Shown: piece by piece, positions 62,708 through 64,000 of the stretch
How positions within the stretch are numbered: position 1 is the stretch's first letter
Layout: each line of letters begins with the position of its first letter
Source: Haladaptatus paucihalophilus DX253
GTDB lineage: Archaea > Halobacteriota > Halobacteria > Halobacteriales > Haladaptataceae
Assembly (NCBI RefSeq): GCF_000376445.1
Contig: NZ_AQXI01000003.1
Coordinates: 1-64,000, forward strand
Reading direction: 5' to 3'
DNA length: 64,000 nt
Translations under genes and position numbers: made by a program
The notes under the pieces: generated by a model
The model's input: the letters and a program-made list of their open reading frames with translations, nothing else
What the model was told of the DNA's origin: nothing
Databases searched by the model: none

Positions 62708-63720
62708 CGGAACACACCGATTCGAACGTCGGCCACAATGCGACCACCGAGTCCGGCGCTCCTGTTGAATCGGGACCCATCGACGTCCCGCCAGAATATC
62801 GGGAGGAAGAACACTACGAGGAACACAAATCGACGCGCCAACGCCTCGTCGAGGGGCTACTGGCCGACAAGATGGCGTTGTTCGGTGCCGTGGTCGTCTT
62901 GTTGTTCGTCTTCGTCGCAATCTTCGCGCCGGTCGTCGCACCCCACGACCCCGAGGCCACGTTCGGCTTCATGAAAGCGCCGAACTCCCACTCCGTGGGC
63001 AACTACGACGGCGCGCCCGGAACCGAATCCGTGTGGCATCCGCTCGGGACGGACTCGTTCGGGCACGACATCCTCTCGCGCATGATCTACGGTGCGCGGG
63101 TTTCGCTGCTCGTGGCCCTCTCGACGGTCGCCGTGGCGTTCACGCTCGGCACGTCCATCGGCCTCCTCGCCGGATTCTACGGCGGCTGGGTCGATAGCGT
63201 GCTGATGCGCTACGTCGACTTTCAGTGGGCGTTCCCCGAACTCATCCTCGGGGTCGGTATCATCGCCATCTCCGGCGGGTTGGGCATCACGAACGTCGTC
63301 ATCGCCATCGGTATCGCGTATATCGACGACTTCGCCCGCCTCGTTCGGGGCGAGGTGCTGTCGCTCCGCGAGGAGGAGTACGTCATGGCGGCCCGCGCCA
63401 TCGGCATGACCGACAAGCGGATCATGACGCGGGAAATCCTGCCGAACGCGGTCGCGCCGCTCATCGTGCAGGCGACGCTCATGATTCCGCTCGCCATCCT
63501 CGCCGAGGCGGGCCTCTCGTTCCTCGGTCTGGGCGTCAAACCGACGACGCCCACGTGGGGGCTGTTGCTCTCGGACGGGCGGCAGTTCATCGGCGAGGCG
63601 TGGTGGATAAGCGTCATGCCCGGCCTCGCCATCATGCTGGTAGTCCTCGCGTTCAACATGCTCGGCGACGGTCTCCGCGACATCTTCGACGTGAGCGACG
63701 GGGAGGTCGAGAGCCGATGA
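62704..63720 (+). CDS. dppC: ABC permease DppC-type
   Basis: This 338-residue membrane protein has an acidic N-terminal tail (about 60 residues), then a first helix and the periplasmic PLGTDSFGHDILSRMIYGAR segment that marks DppC/OppC. The coupling loop EEYVMAARAIGMTDKRIMTREILPNA is at about 225-250. The start overlaps dppB by four bases; the ATPase gene start overlaps its stop in turn. Confidence 0.93.
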   Translation: MTEHTDSNVGHNATTESGAPVESGPIDVPPEYREEEHYEEHKSTRQRLVEGLLADKMALFGAVVVLLFVFVAIFAPVVAPHDPEATFGFMKAPNSHSVGNYDGAPGTESVWHPLGTDSFGHDILSRMIYGARVSLLVALSTVAVAFTLGTSIGLLAGFYGGWVDSVLMRYVDFQWAFPELILGVGIIAISGGLGITNVVIAIGIAYIDDFARLVRGEVLSLREEEYVMAARAIGMTDKRIMTREILPNAVAPLIVQATLMIPLAILAEAGLSFLGLGVKPTTPTWGLLLSDGRQFIGEAWWISVMPGLAIMLVVLAFNMLGDGLRDIFDVSDGEVESR

Positions 63721-64000
63721 CCGTCCTCGAAGTCGACGGGCTTCACACCCGATTCCCGACCCCCAGAGGGACGGTGGACGCGGTGAACGAGGTGGACTTG
63801 CGCATCGAACCCGGCGAAATCGTCGGTCTCGTCGGGGAAAGCGGGTCGGGAAAGAGCGTCCTCGCGGAGAGCATCATGGGCATCGTCGAGGAACCGGGCG
63901 AAATCGCGTCGGGCGACATTCGACTCCACGGGGAGTCGCTGCTCGACCTGCCCGAATCGAAGCGCCGTGAAATCCGCGGCGGGACGATTTCGATGGTGTT
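63717..64000 (+). CDS. dppD: ABC transporter ATPase DppD-type, cut by the window edge
   Basis: The first 94 codons of an ATPase gene lie here. It begins MTVLEVDGLHTRFPTPRG and has Walker A GESGSGKS at about residue 40. The ATG overlaps the dppC stop. The gene continues beyond 64000, so only the first third is visible. Confidence 0.9.
   Translation, partial: MTVLEVDGLHTRFPTPRGTVDAVNEVDLRIEPGEIVGLVGESGSGKSVLAESIMGIVEEPGEIASGDIRLHGESLLDLPESKRREIRGGTISMV

Overview
The window is chromosomal DNA from a haloarchaeon (class Halobacteria). Proteins are strongly acidic and most genes are GC-rich. TATA-like boxes often lie about 25-30 bases before the start codon, as in leaderless archaeal transcripts. 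Lineage-typical families are present: DUF7344 winged-helix proteins, a HalX response regulator, a Bat-type HTH protein, an Lrp regulator with a TRASH domain, an archaeal EF-1A, and Tat-exported lipoproteins. I cannot fix the genus. No rRNA, tRNA, CRISPR array or transposase was seen.

Layout. 0.1-9.4 kb: small zinc and membrane proteins, a uracil-DNA-glycosylase-like protein, a solitary EF-1A gene beside a 26-bp tandem repeat, a BrkB-type membrane protein and a zinc alcohol dehydrogenase. 9.4-19.4 kb: SLC13 permease, a CDF metal exporter whose His-rich start is frameshifted, an orphan adenine methyltransferase, a wHTH/membrane-protein pair, a CopA copper ATPase and an SPW-family membrane protein. 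19.5-24 kb: thioesterase and a ribonucleotide reductase operon nrdR-nrdA-nrdB with two NrdR-box-like sites; the small subunit has Phe at the radical-Tyr position. 24.2-29.6 kb: a Rieske protein gene whose native 5' end is stranded 3.6 kb away by an AT-rich island. The island supplies a new in-frame 5' end and carries two unknown genes, one HEPN-like and one with a PD-(D/E)XK-like domain. 29.6-35 kb: copper regulator and HMA chaperone, and haem genes hemE, hemG and hemH. 35-42 kb: stress, regulatory and hypothetical genes and a two-domain EthD protein. 42.3-48.9 kb: branched-chain-type ABC transporter with a fused LivH-LivM permease, a VOC protein and an M24-family protein. 49-49.7 kb: a Tat-exported precursor with a ten-cysteine tail resembling a microhalocin precursor. 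50-60 kb: metabolism, transport and a frameshifted nucleotidyltransferase gene with a small partner. 60-64 kb: dipeptide-type ABC transporter running off the window edge.

The main points of interest are the island in the Rieske gene with its two-gene putative defence module, and the ten-cysteine microhalocin-like precursor. Several genes (CDF transporter, nucleotidyltransferase) have single frame breaks that are either real inactivation or sequence errors. All functional calls come from reading motifs; no database search was run.
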